Shown: positions 17,053-25,853, counted from the first letter of the stretch. The stretch is 64,000 nt of DNA from Vagococcus jeotgali (GCF_035918315.1 NZ_CP142146.1:992001-1056000); one strand, 5' to 3'. Notes: generated by a model from the sequence alone, not told the origin. A program made the numbers and translations.

Positions 17053-18566
17053 AAAGGATAAATCTAACAATGAATGAAACCAAAAAGTATCAAGTTATTA
17101 AAGCTGTCGCTGAAAATAAAAAACAAAAAAAGAGAGCTAGTGTTGAACTTAATTTATCTATACGACAAATTAACCGTTTAGTGAAATCATACAGGGAAAA
17201 TGGTAAATCAGCATTTGTCCATAAAAATCGAGGGAGAAAAAATAAGCACTCTGTGCCTGAAAAAGTAAAACAACAAATAATCACTAGTTATCAATCGTTT
17301 AGTATTAAACCAAATATTAGGCATTTTACTGAAATACTGAAAAACGACCATCATATCTGTTATACAGATACTACAATTAGAAGCATCCTGTACAAAGCAA
17401 AAATACTTTCACCAAAGGCTCAAAAAAAGACAAAAAGAAGACTCAAACAATTAATAAAGCAAGAAGGTCAACAAACCAAACAATCAGAGAACCTATTGGT
17501 TCCAAGAGCTGAAGACTACCTAGAACTCCCTGAAAAGACCCATCCTAGTCGACCTAGAAAAAAATACAAAGGAGAATTAATTCAATTAGATGCTAGTTCA
17601 TATAATTGGTTTGGAAATCAAATAACTCATCTTCATTTAGCTATTGACGACGCATCAGGTAATATTGCTGGCGCTTATTTTGACCAACAGGAAACGCTCA
17701 ATGGTTATTACCATGTTCTTCATCAAATTCTGACAAAACAAGGGATTCCTGCCACTTTTCTAACAGATAAACGAACCGTCTTTGAGTACAACAGAAAATC
17801 AACAAAAGCTGTAGAAGAAGATACGTTCACGCAGTTTGGGTTTGCTTGTCATCAATTAGGTATTGACATAAAAACATCCTCTATTCCTCAAGCGAAAGGT
17901 CGTGTAGAACGTTTAAATGGGACAGTGCAATCAAGATTGCCTGTTGATCTTGAGATAGCAAATATACATTCTATAGAGGAGGCTAATCAATTTCTATCTG
18001 TATGGATTCGAAAGTTTAATCGACAATTTGGTCACAAAACTGCAGAAAGTGTTTATGAAACTTCTCCTACAACAGCTGAAATTAATTTATTACTAGCTAC
18101 TGTCTCTCATCGTATAGTCGATAATGGCCATCATATTAAGTATCAAAATAAATTTTATCTTCCAATGGAAGGTAGTAGCGACAAATATTTTACAAGAAAA
18201 ACAAAAGCATTAATTATAAAAGCTTTTAACGGGGAGATTTATGTTAATATAGCAGAAAAAATTTATCCTACTAGACGATTAAAAACCCACGAGACCTATT
18301 CAAAAGAGTTTGATGGGGTTTCTTCAGATATAAAAAAAGAAAGACGCAAGTACATTCCACCACAGTCACATCCGTGGAAACTTGAGTCTTTCAAAAGGTA
18401 TCTTCAAAGTATTGACCGTACTATCGAAGAATATGAGGCTGAAAAAACAGCCTGAAACAAAAAGTACCTTATTTTACCAATAATGGTCACATTAGTGCAA
18501 GTTTTACGCAGTAAAGATTGCGCTAATGTGAGCCCTCATTTTGGGACATTTTTATGTTCGATTGAC
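16979..18566 (+). mobile_element. IS1202-like (ISNCY group) element, copy 1
   Basis: The element is 1588 bp with imperfect terminal repeats of about 23 bp: left ATCATTCGAAAGTG... and right, on the other strand, GTCAATCGAACATA..., both ending in AATGTCC. The long duplication and repeat length are what is known for the IS1202 group. It is inserted in the last codons of the ISL3 B transposase. Confidence 0.88.
17049..18455 (+). CDS. IS1202-like transposase (copy 1)
   Basis: A 468-residue DDE transposase. The N-terminal helix-turn-helix (ASVELNLSIRQINRLVKSY) and a second DNA-binding region precede an integrase-like core: IQLDASSYNWFG near 178 gives the first Asp, FLTDKRTVFEYN the second, and AKGRVERLNGTVQ the Glu. 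A C-terminal basic beta region (YTRRLKTHETY-type) follows. It differs from copy 2 by a single residue (Ala207 here, Val in copy 2). Family assignment rests on architecture plus the 27-28 bp duplications, not on a search; IS481/ISL-type integrases are the alternative. Confidence 0.88.
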   Translation: MKRINLTMNETKKYQVIKAVAENKKQKKRASVELNLSIRQINRLVKSYRENGKSAFVHKNRGRKNKHSVPEKVKQQIITSYQSFSIKPNIRHFTEILKNDHHICYTDTTIRSILYKAKILSPKAQKKTKRRLKQLIKQEGQQTKQSENLLVPRAEDYLELPEKTHPSRPRKKYKGELIQLDASSYNWFGNQITHLHLAIDDASGNIAGAYFDQQETLNGYYHVLHQILTKQGIPATFLTDKRTVFEYNRKSTKAVEEDTFTQFGFACHQLGIDIKTSSIPQAKGRVERLNGTVQSRLPVDLEIANIHSIEEANQFLSVWIRKFNRQFGHKTAESVYETSPTTAEINLLLATVSHRIVDNGHHIKYQNKFYLPMEGSSDKYFTRKTKALIIKAFNGEIYVNIAEKIYPTRRLKTHETYSKEFDGVSSDIKKERRKYIPPQSHPWKLESFKRYLQSIDRTIEEYEAEKTA

Positions 18567-18672
18567 ACAAACAAAAAAGCAGCAAAAACCATTCGGTTTC
18601 TGCTGCCTAAATTCACTTAATTTTACTCATCCACATCATTTGACAAAGAGCCCATTTTCATAAAATGTTTGA

Positions 18673-18852
18673 TTATGCTTCTTTTGTCATTACGTCTTTT
18701 CCATCATAGAAACCACATGAAGGGCACACATGATGAGGTTTTCTCATTTCACCACAGTTACTACAAGCGTTTAAACCTGGCACTGATAATTTGTAATGAG
18801 TACGACGTCTAGCTTTTTTAGCCTTTGACGTTCTTCTTGCTGGTACAGCCAT
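18673..18852 (-). CDS. rpmF: 50S ribosomal protein L32
   Basis: This 59-residue gene is [20 protein letters not shown] at the start, with a zinc ribbon made of CSNCGEM and [10 protein letters not shown]. The four cysteines mark the zinc-binding form of L32. It follows yceD by 56 bp on the same strand, the standard arrangement, and shares the promoter at 19497-19525. The start has AGGGAGGTGTATGTAA upstream. The ISL3 element B ends 20 bp beyond its stop, so its native terminator may have been displaced. Confidence 0.97.
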   Translation of the reverse strand: MAVPARRTSKAKKARRRTHYKLSVPGLNACSNCGEMRKPHHVCPSCGFYDGKDVMTKEA

Positions 18853-18908
18853 TTACATACACCTCCCTAACACTTAGATACGTGACAAGAGTCACATATA
18901 TTCCAATC

Positions 18909-19469
18909 TTACTCACCATCTTCGTTAAATAACTCTGATAATTTTGCAAGACGAGGATCAATAGTTGTTGTTGCTTCGATTTCGCGCTCTTTTTTCAGCT
19001 CGTCTTCTGAAACAACAGTCCAAAAGTCACCTTTTGGGTAATCAGTTGATTGCTTTTCATCTTCAGTTAAAACTTGCATTGGTAAGTTTAGTAGAATAAA
19101 GTCTTCGATTGATTCTGAAAGATCAATTAAGTCTTTTTCTAATACTATAATTAAGTTTTTTTCATCTTCTGATAAATCAGTAATCGCATCATACTGTCTT
19201 TGAGTCATGTATTCTTCATCAACAGATAATGCCATTGGAATTTCCACTGGCTCCAACGATCTTGAAGATGGCATGGTAATGACTGTTTTTGCTACGTAAT
19301 GCGCTAAGTAACCTTCACGATTTACTTGCAAAAATCCATCGACTGTAATTGGCTCCACATTTAATATGGAATGGTCTCTTATTTTTAAAGAGTCCGATAA
19401 ATCAATAGTTTCAGAGAAGTCTAATTGACCGTCTCTAAATTTATTTAATTCTGATAAAGCCCATTTCAT
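18909..19469 (-). CDS. yceD: YceD/DUF177 family protein
   Basis: A 186-residue acidic protein matching the DUF177 family: N-terminal FRDGQLDFSETIDLSD, central SRSLEPVEIPMALSVDEEY, and the conserved DLSESIEDFILLNLPMQVL near 118-136. Bacterial YceD is required for normal 23S rRNA accumulation and is almost always next to rpmF, as here. Start ATG with AAGGAGTGATAGA. It has its own near-consensus promoter. The IS1202-like copy 2 sits just upstream of that promoter. Confidence 0.93.
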   Translation of the reverse strand: MKWALSELNKFRDGQLDFSETIDLSDSLKIRDHSILNVEPITVDGFLQVNREGYLAHYVAKTVITMPSSRSLEPVEIPMALSVDEEYMTQRQYDAITDLSEDEKNLIIVLEKDLIDLSESIEDFILLNLPMQVLTEDEKQSTDYPKGDFWTVVSEDELKKEREIEATTTIDPRLAKLSELFNEDGE

Positions 19470-19496
19470 TCTATCACTCCTTAAGCAACAAAAGTA

Positions 19497-19525
19497 ATTA
19501 TACTAGTACGTTTTTCCTTTGTCAA
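19497..19525 (-). promoter_or_regulatory. Promoter of yceD-rpmF
   Basis: Minus strand -35 TTGACA (19525-19520), 17-bp spacer, -10 TATAAT (19502-19497): a full consensus sigma-A promoter, fitting a ribosomal protein operon. The first base of the -35 box is also the edge of the 28-bp duplication of IS1202-like copy 2, so the promoter survives the insertion. Confidence 0.9.
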
Positions 19526-19552
19526 TCTGTTTTTATAAATAAAGAGCTCAAA

Positions 19553-21140
19553 TATCATTCGAAAGTGATAATGTCCTAAGTAGGTCGAAAGACAAAATGT
19601 CCCAAAATGATAAAATAACTTTATGAAAAGGATAAATCTAACAATGAATGAAACCAAAAAGTATCAAGTTATTAAAGCTGTCGCTGAAAATAAAAAACAA
19701 AAAAAGAGAGCTAGTGTTGAACTTAATTTATCTATACGACAAATTAACCGTTTAGTGAAATCATACAGGGAAAATGGTAAATCAGCATTTGTCCATAAAA
19801 ATCGAGGGAGAAAAAATAAGCACTCTGTGCCTGAAAAAGTAAAACAACAAATAATCACTAGTTATCAATCGTTTAGTATTAAACCAAATATTAGGCATTT
19901 TACTGAAATACTGAAAAACGACCATCATATCTGTTATACAGATACTACAATTAGAAGCATCCTGTACAAAGCAAAAATACTTTCACCAAAGGCTCAAAAA
20001 AAGACAAAAAGAAGACTCAAACAATTAATAAAGCAAGAAGGTCAACAAACCAAACAATCAGAGAACCTATTGGTTCCAAGAGCTGAAGACTACCTAGAAC
20101 TCCCTGAAAAGACCCATCCTAGTCGACCTAGAAAAAAATACAAAGGAGAATTAATTCAATTAGATGCTAGTTCATATAATTGGTTTGGAAATCAAATAAC
20201 TCATCTTCATTTAGCTATTGACGACGCATCAGGTAATATTGTTGGCGCTTATTTTGACCAACAGGAAACGCTCAATGGTTATTACCATGTTCTTCATCAA
20301 ATTCTGACAAAACAAGGGATTCCTGCCACTTTTCTAACAGATAAACGAACCGTCTTTGAGTACAACAGAAAATCAACAAAAGCTGTAGAAGAAGATACGT
20401 TCACGCAGTTTGGGTTTGCTTGTCATCAATTAGGTATTGACATAAAAACATCCTCTATTCCTCAAGCGAAAGGTCGTGTAGAACGTTTAAATGGGACAGT
20501 GCAATCAAGATTGCCTGTTGATCTTGAGATAGCAAATATACATTCTATAGAGGAGGCTAATCAATTTCTATCTGTATGGATTCGAAAGTTTAATCGACAA
20601 TTTGGTCACAAAACTGCAGAAAGTGTTTATGAAACTTCTCCTACAACAGCTGAAATTAATTTATTACTAGCTACTGTCTCTCATCGTATAGTCGATAATG
20701 GCCATCATATTAAGTATCAAAATAAATTTTATCTTCCAATGGAAGGTAGTAGCGACAAATATTTTACAAGAAAAACAAAAGCATTAATTATAAAAGCTTT
20801 TAACGGGGAGATTTATGTTAATATAGCAGAAAAAATTTATCCTACTAGACGATTAAAAACCCACGAGACCTATTCAAAAGAGTTTGATGGGGTTTCTTCA
20901 GATATAAAAAAAGAAAGACGCAAGTACATTCCACCACAGTCACATCCGTGGAAACTTGAGTCTTTCAAAAGGTATCTTCAAAGTATTGACCGTACTATCG
21001 AAGAATATGAGGCTGAAAAAACAGCCTGAAACAAAAAGTACCTTATTTTACCAATAATGGTCACATTAGTGCAAGTTTTACGCAGTAAAGATTGCGCTAA
21101 TGTGAGCCCTCATTTTGGGACATTTTTATGTTCGATTGAC
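19553..21140 (+). mobile_element. IS1202-like (ISNCY group) element, copy 2
   Basis: It is 1588 bp, the same length and orientation as copy 1, inserted between dnaI and the yceD-rpmF promoter. The shared ends of the two copies define the element: it starts TATCATTCGAAAG and ends GTTCGATTGAC. Confidence 0.9.
19623..21029 (+). CDS. IS1202-like transposase (copy 2)
   Basis: A 468-residue DDE transposase, same as copy 1 except Val at residue 207. Helix-turn-helix RASVELNLSIRQINRL, first Asp in QLDASSYNWFG, second in LTDKRTVFEYN, Glu in GRVERLNGTVQ. The near identity of the two copies implies one gave rise to the other recently. Intact and presumably active. It uses its own site GAAAAGGATAA upstream only weakly; the ATG at 19623 is overlapped by a second Met eight codons on. 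Confidence 0.88.
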   Translation: MKRINLTMNETKKYQVIKAVAENKKQKKRASVELNLSIRQINRLVKSYRENGKSAFVHKNRGRKNKHSVPEKVKQQIITSYQSFSIKPNIRHFTEILKNDHHICYTDTTIRSILYKAKILSPKAQKKTKRRLKQLIKQEGQQTKQSENLLVPRAEDYLELPEKTHPSRPRKKYKGELIQLDASSYNWFGNQITHLHLAIDDASGNIVGAYFDQQETLNGYYHVLHQILTKQGIPATFLTDKRTVFEYNRKSTKAVEEDTFTQFGFACHQLGIDIKTSSIPQAKGRVERLNGTVQSRLPVDLEIANIHSIEEANQFLSVWIRKFNRQFGHKTAESVYETSPTTAEINLLLATVSHRIVDNGHHIKYQNKFYLPMEGSSDKYFTRKTKALIIKAFNGEIYVNIAEKIYPTRRLKTHETYSKEFDGVSSDIKKERRKYIPPQSHPWKLESFKRYLQSIDRTIEEYEAEKTA

Positions 21141-21173
21141 ATCTGTTTTTATAAATAAAGAGCTCAAACCACT

Positions 21174-22112
21174 TTAATCTTGATATAACCTACGATTATC
21201 ACCAATCATGGTGACCTGCTTAGATAAAAATCTAATTCTCTCCATAATTCGCATCGCTTTTAGAGGCTCATCTTCTCCTTTTTGCGAAAAGCGTAAGTGT
21301 TCGTTTTCTAATTGTTCCATGGATAAATTGGAAGAAAAAAATGTTGGTAACTCCTCTTGCATCCTATATTGTAGAATAACACCCAAGATATCATCTCTAA
21401 TCCAACTACTCATGGAGTCTGCTCCAATATCATCAATCATTAAAATAGGTGCTTTTTTAATTGTATTTAATTTTGATTGGACAGTATCTGTTTTAATCGA
21501 CTGCTTCATCTCCACACAGAAAGTTGGGAAATGGATAAGAGTTGTCTTGTGAGCTCTTGTTGCCAGAGTGTTTGCAATGGCTCCTAATAAATAAGTTTTA
21601 CCAACACCAAAGGTCCCATATAAATATAAACCTTGATGAAAGACATTAGGTGAGGTGTCATATTGATTGATAAATTGAATCGCATCACTAAAGGCTTCTT
21701 TTCTTTCATTAGTGACTTCAAAATCACTTAGTGTGGCATCTCTAATATCTTTTGGCATAGATACTGCATGTACACGTCTTTTTATGATGTTTTCTTCCTG
21801 TTCTTTGACTAGTTGTTCTGTAGGAACATAAGTCACATCAATATAGCGATGATTTAAAAATAATTTTGGCTCGTAGCCTGGTGCTAGCATAGATTCATCG
21901 TTAGATAAAAATTTCTCTTTTTCTTTAACAAATTCATACAATTTAGATGAGCTTCTTAAAATATCTTCCTCGCTTAGCTTATCTTCGTGTTCTTTAAGAA
22001 AATGTTGAACATCTTTATCTTGTTCCACCTCTTCCATAAGTCTTGCTAAACGCTCATTAATATTTTGATTGTTGATGGTTCCAGTTAGATGCTTATTAAT
22101 GTGATGCATCAT
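21174..22112 (-). CDS. dnaI: Primosomal protein DnaI (helicase loader)
   Basis: A 312-residue AAA+ ATPase that loads the replicative helicase DnaC onto DNA with DnaB and DnaD. The N-terminal helicase-binding part (to about residue 130) leads into Walker A LYGTFGVGKTYLLGA and Walker B PILMIDDIGADSMSSW, then sensor motif TFFSSNLSMEQLE. Its ATG overlaps the dnaB stop (ATGA), so the pair is translationally coupled; the second codon is also Met. The IS1202-like copy 2 begins right after the gene, leaving it whole. Confidence 0.96.
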   Translation of the reverse strand: MMHHINKHLTGTINNQNINERLARLMEEVEQDKDVQHFLKEHEDKLSEEDILRSSSKLYEFVKEKEKFLSNDESMLAPGYEPKLFLNHRYIDVTYVPTEQLVKEQEENIIKRRVHAVSMPKDIRDATLSDFEVTNERKEAFSDAIQFINQYDTSPNVFHQGLYLYGTFGVGKTYLLGAIANTLATRAHKTTLIHFPTFCVEMKQSIKTDTVQSKLNTIKKAPILMIDDIGADSMSSWIRDDILGVILQYRMQEELPTFFSSNLSMEQLENEHLRFSQKGEDEPLKAMRIMERIRFLSKQVTMIGDNRRLYQD

Positions 22113-23500
22113 AATCCACCTCCTTCATTTAGTAGTCTTAACTGCTCGTCAATCTTAGCTTGTTCTTCTTTAGATAGAGGTGTTTCTTTACGGCGCCCCT
22201 CTTCTTTTGCCCAATCTGGCAAGGTTTCTTTTCTAACTGGTGTTTGATATGACTTTTTATATGATTGGTTTTGTTTTGGTTTTTGTTTCTCTTCTTTAAA
22301 TGCTTTTGCTTGTGCTAGAGCTTCTACTGCTGTTGTTACTTTATTTTGTGCCCAATTATTAGCTACAGTATTCAATAAATTTTGATTAATAGAATCATGC
22401 TTTAAGACAACTAGTAGATAATGAATCAACACATTGATAACAGAATTTGATAAATTTGAATTTTTTTTCAAATTTTCAATCGCCCATCTTTCATTACCAG
22501 CAACAAATCCCCCTTTTTGTTCTTTTAATGCTTTTAAAAAAACAAGCGGAGGGTTTTGTTCACAAGTGATAATAAGTGTGATTTCATTTTGAGATAGCCC
22601 TTGACTTCTCAATTGTTTTTCATAGTTCTTTACTTGATGTTGGCTCACTTGCTCTAATGTAGCTTTTGGCTTATTATGTTTAGTACGGTTAGCCTGATGA
22701 TACTGAGAATAAACTTGTTGTTTAAATGATTTAATATCTATTTGATCTGTCACATGATCAATATGGCGTTTTACTAAATTGGACATCTCTAATTCATCAA
22801 TCCCGTACAACGAGTGATACATCAGAACGATTTCTTTTAAATTATCTTTTAAGAAAGCCTGATTTAAATGATACGCTGAAAGATTATCCATAAAAAACTC
22901 CCAGTCAAAAGCGACATTATCAATCTGGGGAACATTTGCCTCAGGAATTTCGACTTGATCTTTCACGTGATTTAAAAGAGGTTCTTCTGTTACGAAAGCC
23001 TCTGATCTAATATGAAAGACATCGACATAATTCTTTGAAATATCAGTAAAATCATTAAGGTGACCATGATCAATAGAGAACTTGTCTACTAAGCGGTTAA
23101 ATCTAGCTTCTCCTACCCTATCTAATAATAAGATGCTCAAAACATCATCAGATAAAAAAGCATGTGCCGGTAAAACGGGTTGAATAATATATATATAATG
23201 ATACCCCGTATCAATTTTTCTAACATAAGTCTTCAACAAACCAATCGCCTCTAATCTGATTCTAGACTCATAAAGACTTGGACCACCTTCATTCATTAAG
23301 TCCATTAAGGCAAAATGATTATTAGTTTTAGCAAATTCATGGTGATTCATTAATAGATTTAAAAACAAAGTGTATGCTTTTGATCCTATGATTGGCTGGT
23401 ACAAAAGATTTAGAACACGGTTATCTTCTTGACTTAAAAGACCAGAATGTTTCAGCTCAAACGTGTCCTTAGGTTGCATACTTTTAAATGATTCTACCAC
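22109..23500 (-). CDS. dnaB: Replication initiation and membrane attachment protein DnaB
   Basis: The 463-residue Gram-positive DnaB (not the helicase) acts with DnaD and DnaI in helicase loading at oriC and at restart. The N-terminal winged-helix DDBH1-type region (EDNRVLNLLYQPIIGSKAY) and the central DDBH2 domain with NPPLVFLKALKEQKGGFV and NERWAIENL are visible; a Lys/Gln-rich linker and PDWAKEEGRRKE end follow. The start is GTG at 23500 after AAGGAG. It sits between nrdR and dnaI in the standard order. Confidence 0.95.
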   Translation of the reverse strand: MVESFKSMQPKDTFELKHSGLLSQEDNRVLNLLYQPIIGSKAYTLFLNLLMNHHEFAKTNNHFALMDLMNEGGPSLYESRIRLEAIGLLKTYVRKIDTGYHYIYIIQPVLPAHAFLSDDVLSILLLDRVGEARFNRLVDKFSIDHGHLNDFTDISKNYVDVFHIRSEAFVTEEPLLNHVKDQVEIPEANVPQIDNVAFDWEFFMDNLSAYHLNQAFLKDNLKEIVLMYHSLYGIDELEMSNLVKRHIDHVTDQIDIKSFKQQVYSQYHQANRTKHNKPKATLEQVSQHQVKNYEKQLRSQGLSQNEITLIITCEQNPPLVFLKALKEQKGGFVAGNERWAIENLKKNSNLSNSVINVLIHYLLVVLKHDSINQNLLNTVANNWAQNKVTTAVEALAQAKAFKEEKQKPKQNQSYKKSYQTPVRKETLPDWAKEEGRRKETPLSKEEQAKIDEQLRLLNEGGGL

Positions 23501-23516
23501 TTATTTACTCTCCTTT

Positions 23517-23975
23517 TTATTTTTCTTTATCAATAATTTCTTGTAATTCTTTTAAGAAAACACTCATGTCTTTAAATTGACGATACACACTAGCAAATCT
23601 AATATAGGCAATCTCATCTAAGCCAACTAAATCTTCCATAACGTATTCACCAATTAGATTAGTTGAGACTTCATTTTCTCCTCGACTTCTAATTCTATGT
23701 TCAACTTGGTCAACTACCTGCTCCATTTGTTCCATAGAAACAGGGCGTTTTTCCGCTGAGCGAATTAAACCTCGTAATACTTTTTCTCGGTTAAACTCCT
23801 CCCTAGCACCATTTTTCTTTATAACTAAAAGGGGTGTAACTTCAACACGTTCAAACGTTGTAAACCTAAACCCACATTCTTCACATTCTCTTCTTCGTCT
23901 GATAGATCTACCATCATCAGTAGGTCGACTATCGACAACTCTTGAGCCATTATATTGGCACCTTGGACATTGCAT
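23517..23975 (-). CDS. nrdR: Transcriptional repressor NrdR
   Basis: A 152-residue regulator of ribonucleotide reductase genes. The N-terminal zinc ribbon has [15 protein letters not shown] and [13 protein letters not shown], giving four cysteines. The ATP-cone follows with [20 protein letters not shown] and [13 protein letters not shown]. NrdR senses ATP/dATP and binds NrdR boxes upstream of nrd operons; none of those genes are in this window. A TGTTATAAT extended -10 lies upstream on the minus strand (about 24017-24025). Likely co-transcribed with dnaB and dnaI. Confidence 0.97.
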   Translation of the reverse strand: MQCPRCQYNGSRVVDSRPTDDGRSIRRRRECEECGFRFTTFERVEVTPLLVIKKNGAREEFNREKVLRGLIRSAEKRPVSMEQMEQVVDQVEHRIRSRGENEVSTNLIGEYVMEDLVGLDEIAYIRFASVYRQFKDMSVFLKELQEIIDKEK

Positions 23976-24062
23976 GGTTGCTCACCTCTTCTTGAAACTT
24001 TTCATAGCTGTATTATAACACGTATAATGCCTATTGGTACAGTAATCTTCACCTAACATCTT

Positions 24063-24091
24063 TTGAATTTAAAGGCAACTTACTTTATAAT
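24063..24091 (+). promoter_or_regulatory. Promoter of the Bce-type two-component genes
   Basis: -35 TTGAAT (24063-24068), 17-bp spacer, -10 TATAAT (24086-24091), followed by GAAGGAGAG before the ATG at 24122. Confidence 0.85.
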
Positions 24092-24121
24092 AAACCAAAC
24101 ACTCTGAAGGAGAGAAAGCAC

Positions 24122-24814
24122 ATGATACAAGAAAAAATTATGATTGTAGAAGATGATCCTACAATAGCTACTTTACTTAGTGAATACCTATCCCAATGGG
24201 GGTTTACTTGTCATGTTCCCAGTGATTTTTCTAAAATATTAGAGGCCTATCAAGAATTAGCACCTAATTTAATACTCCTAGATATTTCTTTGCCACATTA
24301 CAACGGGTTTTATTGGTGCCAAGAAATTCGTAAAGTATCTGAAGTACCGATTATTTTTTTATCATCAGCCAGCGATAATATGAATGTTATCACAGCTATG
24401 AACACTGGAGCAGATGATTTTATTAGTAAGCCATTTGATTTACCTGTGTTAGTAGCAAAAATTAAGGCTTTACTTAGACGAAGTTATGTTTTTGGTCAAC
24501 AACAAAGCGATTTTTATTACGGTGATTATCTCTTACATTTTCAAGACAACCGAATTGTTTATAGTACAACCGTTTTAGATTTAACACCAAACGAAAGTAA
24601 GGTTCTTCAATGTCTTTATGAAAACTTAGGCAAAATTACAAAAAGAGAAACAATCATTGAAAAACTTTGGCAAAGTGAGTATTTTATTGATTCGAATACA
24701 TTATCTGTTAATATAAATCGGTTGAGAAAGAAACTAGAAACGATTGGTTTAGAAAGAGCGATTCAAACGATTAAGGGAGAAGGGTATATAATGGTGACAC
24801 CTAATGACATTTAA
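24122..24814 (+). CDS. BceR-like OmpR-family response regulator
   Basis: A 230-residue regulator. The receiver domain carries the acidic pocket IVEDDPTIA, phosphorylatable Asp54 in LILLDISLP, and the conserved Lys in DDFISKPFDLP. The winged-helix DNA-binding domain ends with VNINRLRKKLE and IKGEGYIM. It overlaps the kinase gene by 11 bp. In the known Bce/Vra class, such pairs respond to peptide antibiotics such as bacitracin through a partner ABC transporter and switch that transporter on; the transporter genes follow here. Confidence 0.93.
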   Translation: MIQEKIMIVEDDPTIATLLSEYLSQWGFTCHVPSDFSKILEAYQELAPNLILLDISLPHYNGFYWCQEIRKVSEVPIIFLSSASDNMNVITAMNTGADDFISKPFDLPVLVAKIKALLRRSYVFGQQQSDFYYGDYLLHFQDNRIVYSTTVLDLTPNESKVLQCLYENLGKITKRETIIEKLWQSEYFIDSNTLSVNINRLRKKLETIGLERAIQTIKGEGYIMVTPNDI

Positions 24815-25808
24815 AGATATTTTCTTTTCATTTTTAAGAGATAAATCCTTAGCTATAGTCACTTATTTACTTTGCCTTTTTATATTTATGCTAACTATTA
24901 TTTTGCATAATTTAGCAATAGAATTGTTTATAGATGGTTTTTTATTTAGTTTAGTCATCTATCTTGTATTTATGATCGTCTCCTTTATAGCCTACAATAA
25001 AAAAATGAAGAAACTTCTATATATTAAGTCTCATCAGATAATCATTGAATCTTCTCAGATGGATGATTTACCAAGTGCAAGCTCTTTAAGCGAGAAACTC
25101 TATCAAGCCATTTTACTAAGCCAGTTACTAGATAAAGAAGCGATGCAAGCAAAAAACCAACAACAATATAATGACTTAATGGAGTATTACGGTATGTGGA
25201 CTCACCAAATTAAAACACCCGTTTCCTCACTTGATTTAATGTGTCAAATGGAGAAAATCGATACCTCTCTTATGAAAAAAGAATTATTTAAAATTGACGA
25301 ATATCTTAACATGATGCTTCACTATTTAAAAACAGCAGCTATTGAACAAGATTTAGTTTTTGCCAAATATTCTTTAAAGCAAATCGTTTTTGATGCTATC
25401 AAAAAATATGCTACCTTTTTTAGTCAAGAAAATTTAAGTTTATCCTTAAAAATTGAAGATCAAAAGATCATTACTGATAAAAAGTGGTTAACGTTCATTA
25501 TTGATCAACTTTTATTCAATGCTATAAAATATACTCCAAAAGGCCGTATTACTATTTCTAATCAAGGAGGCGTATTGTCTATCAAAGACACTGGAATTGG
25601 TCTATTACCACAAGATGTACCAAGAATTTTTGAAAAAGGATATACGGGTTTTAATGGACGTATGGATAAAAAATCAACAGGACTGGGCCTTCATATGAGT
25701 CAAGAAATAGCCAAGTCTTTAGGTATTACTATTAAAGTGACCTCTACACTAGATGTGGGTTCAAGTTTTTCTTTGGAGTTTGAACAACGTCATTTTAATG
25801 TTGAATAA
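24804..25808 (+). CDS. BceS-like intramembrane-sensing histidine kinase
   Basis: A 334-residue kinase with two N-terminal membrane helices (about 15-37 and 42-64) and almost no extracellular loop, the mark of the intramembrane-sensing class. The phospho-acceptor is His134 in MWTHQIKTPVSSLDL. The ATPase domain shows DQLLFNAIKYTP (N box), LSIKDTGIGL and STGLGLHMSQEIAKSLG. Family kinases do not sense drugs themselves; they read flux through the BceAB-type transporter. With the permease gene split here, signalling is probably lost. Confidence 0.93.
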   Translation: MTFKDIFFSFLRDKSLAIVTYLLCLFIFMLTIILHNLAIELFIDGFLFSLVIYLVFMIVSFIAYNKKMKKLLYIKSHQIIIESSQMDDLPSASSLSEKLYQAILLSQLLDKEAMQAKNQQQYNDLMEYYGMWTHQIKTPVSSLDLMCQMEKIDTSLMKKELFKIDEYLNMMLHYLKTAAIEQDLVFAKYSLKQIVFDAIKKYATFFSQENLSLSLKIEDQKIITDKKWLTFIIDQLLFNAIKYTPKGRITISNQGGVLSIKDTGIGLLPQDVPRIFEKGYTGFNGRMDKKSTGLGLHMSQEIAKSLGITIKVTSTLDVGSSFSLEFEQRHFNVE

Positions 25809-25812
25809 ATAA

Positions 25813-25853
25813 AAATAACCAACCTTACAAATTTGTAAGATTGGTTATTTTAT
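25813..25853 (+). terminator. Terminator between kinase and ABC genes
   Basis: ATAACCAACCTTACAA pairs with TTGTAAGATTGGTTAT and a T-rich stretch follows. The ABC genes are therefore a separate transcription unit. Confidence 0.88.

Larger units (their letters stand above)
16952..18593. repeat. 27-bp target-site duplication around IS1202-like copy 1
   Basis: A 27-bp direct repeat, 16952-16978 and 18567-18593, flanks the element exactly. It starts ACAAACAAAAAAGCAGC and ends ACCATT. Half of it is one arm of the ISL3 terminator hairpin. Confidence 0.93.
15548..18652 (+). mobile_element. ISL3-family element B, complete, with a nested IS1202-like element
   Basis: The ends are fixed by perfect 8-bp duplications CATTTTCA at 15540-15547 and 18653-18660. 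The terminal repeats share TGATGTGGATGA in their inner part. Without the nested element and its duplication it would be about 1.49 kb, normal for ISL3. It lies between plsY and rpmF. The same element type left the relic at 752-832. Confidence 0.93.
19525..21168. repeat. 28-bp target-site duplication around IS1202-like copy 2
   Basis: A 28-bp direct repeat at 19525-19552 and 21141-21168 (starts ATCTGTTTTTATAAATAAAG, ends GCTCAAA) flanks the element with no gap. Confidence 0.93.

Noticed and set aside
17090-17284. Antisense open frames in both IS1202-like copies (also 19664-19858)
   Set aside because: They are mirror frames of the transposase 5' region, identical in both copies only because the element is, with no start signal.
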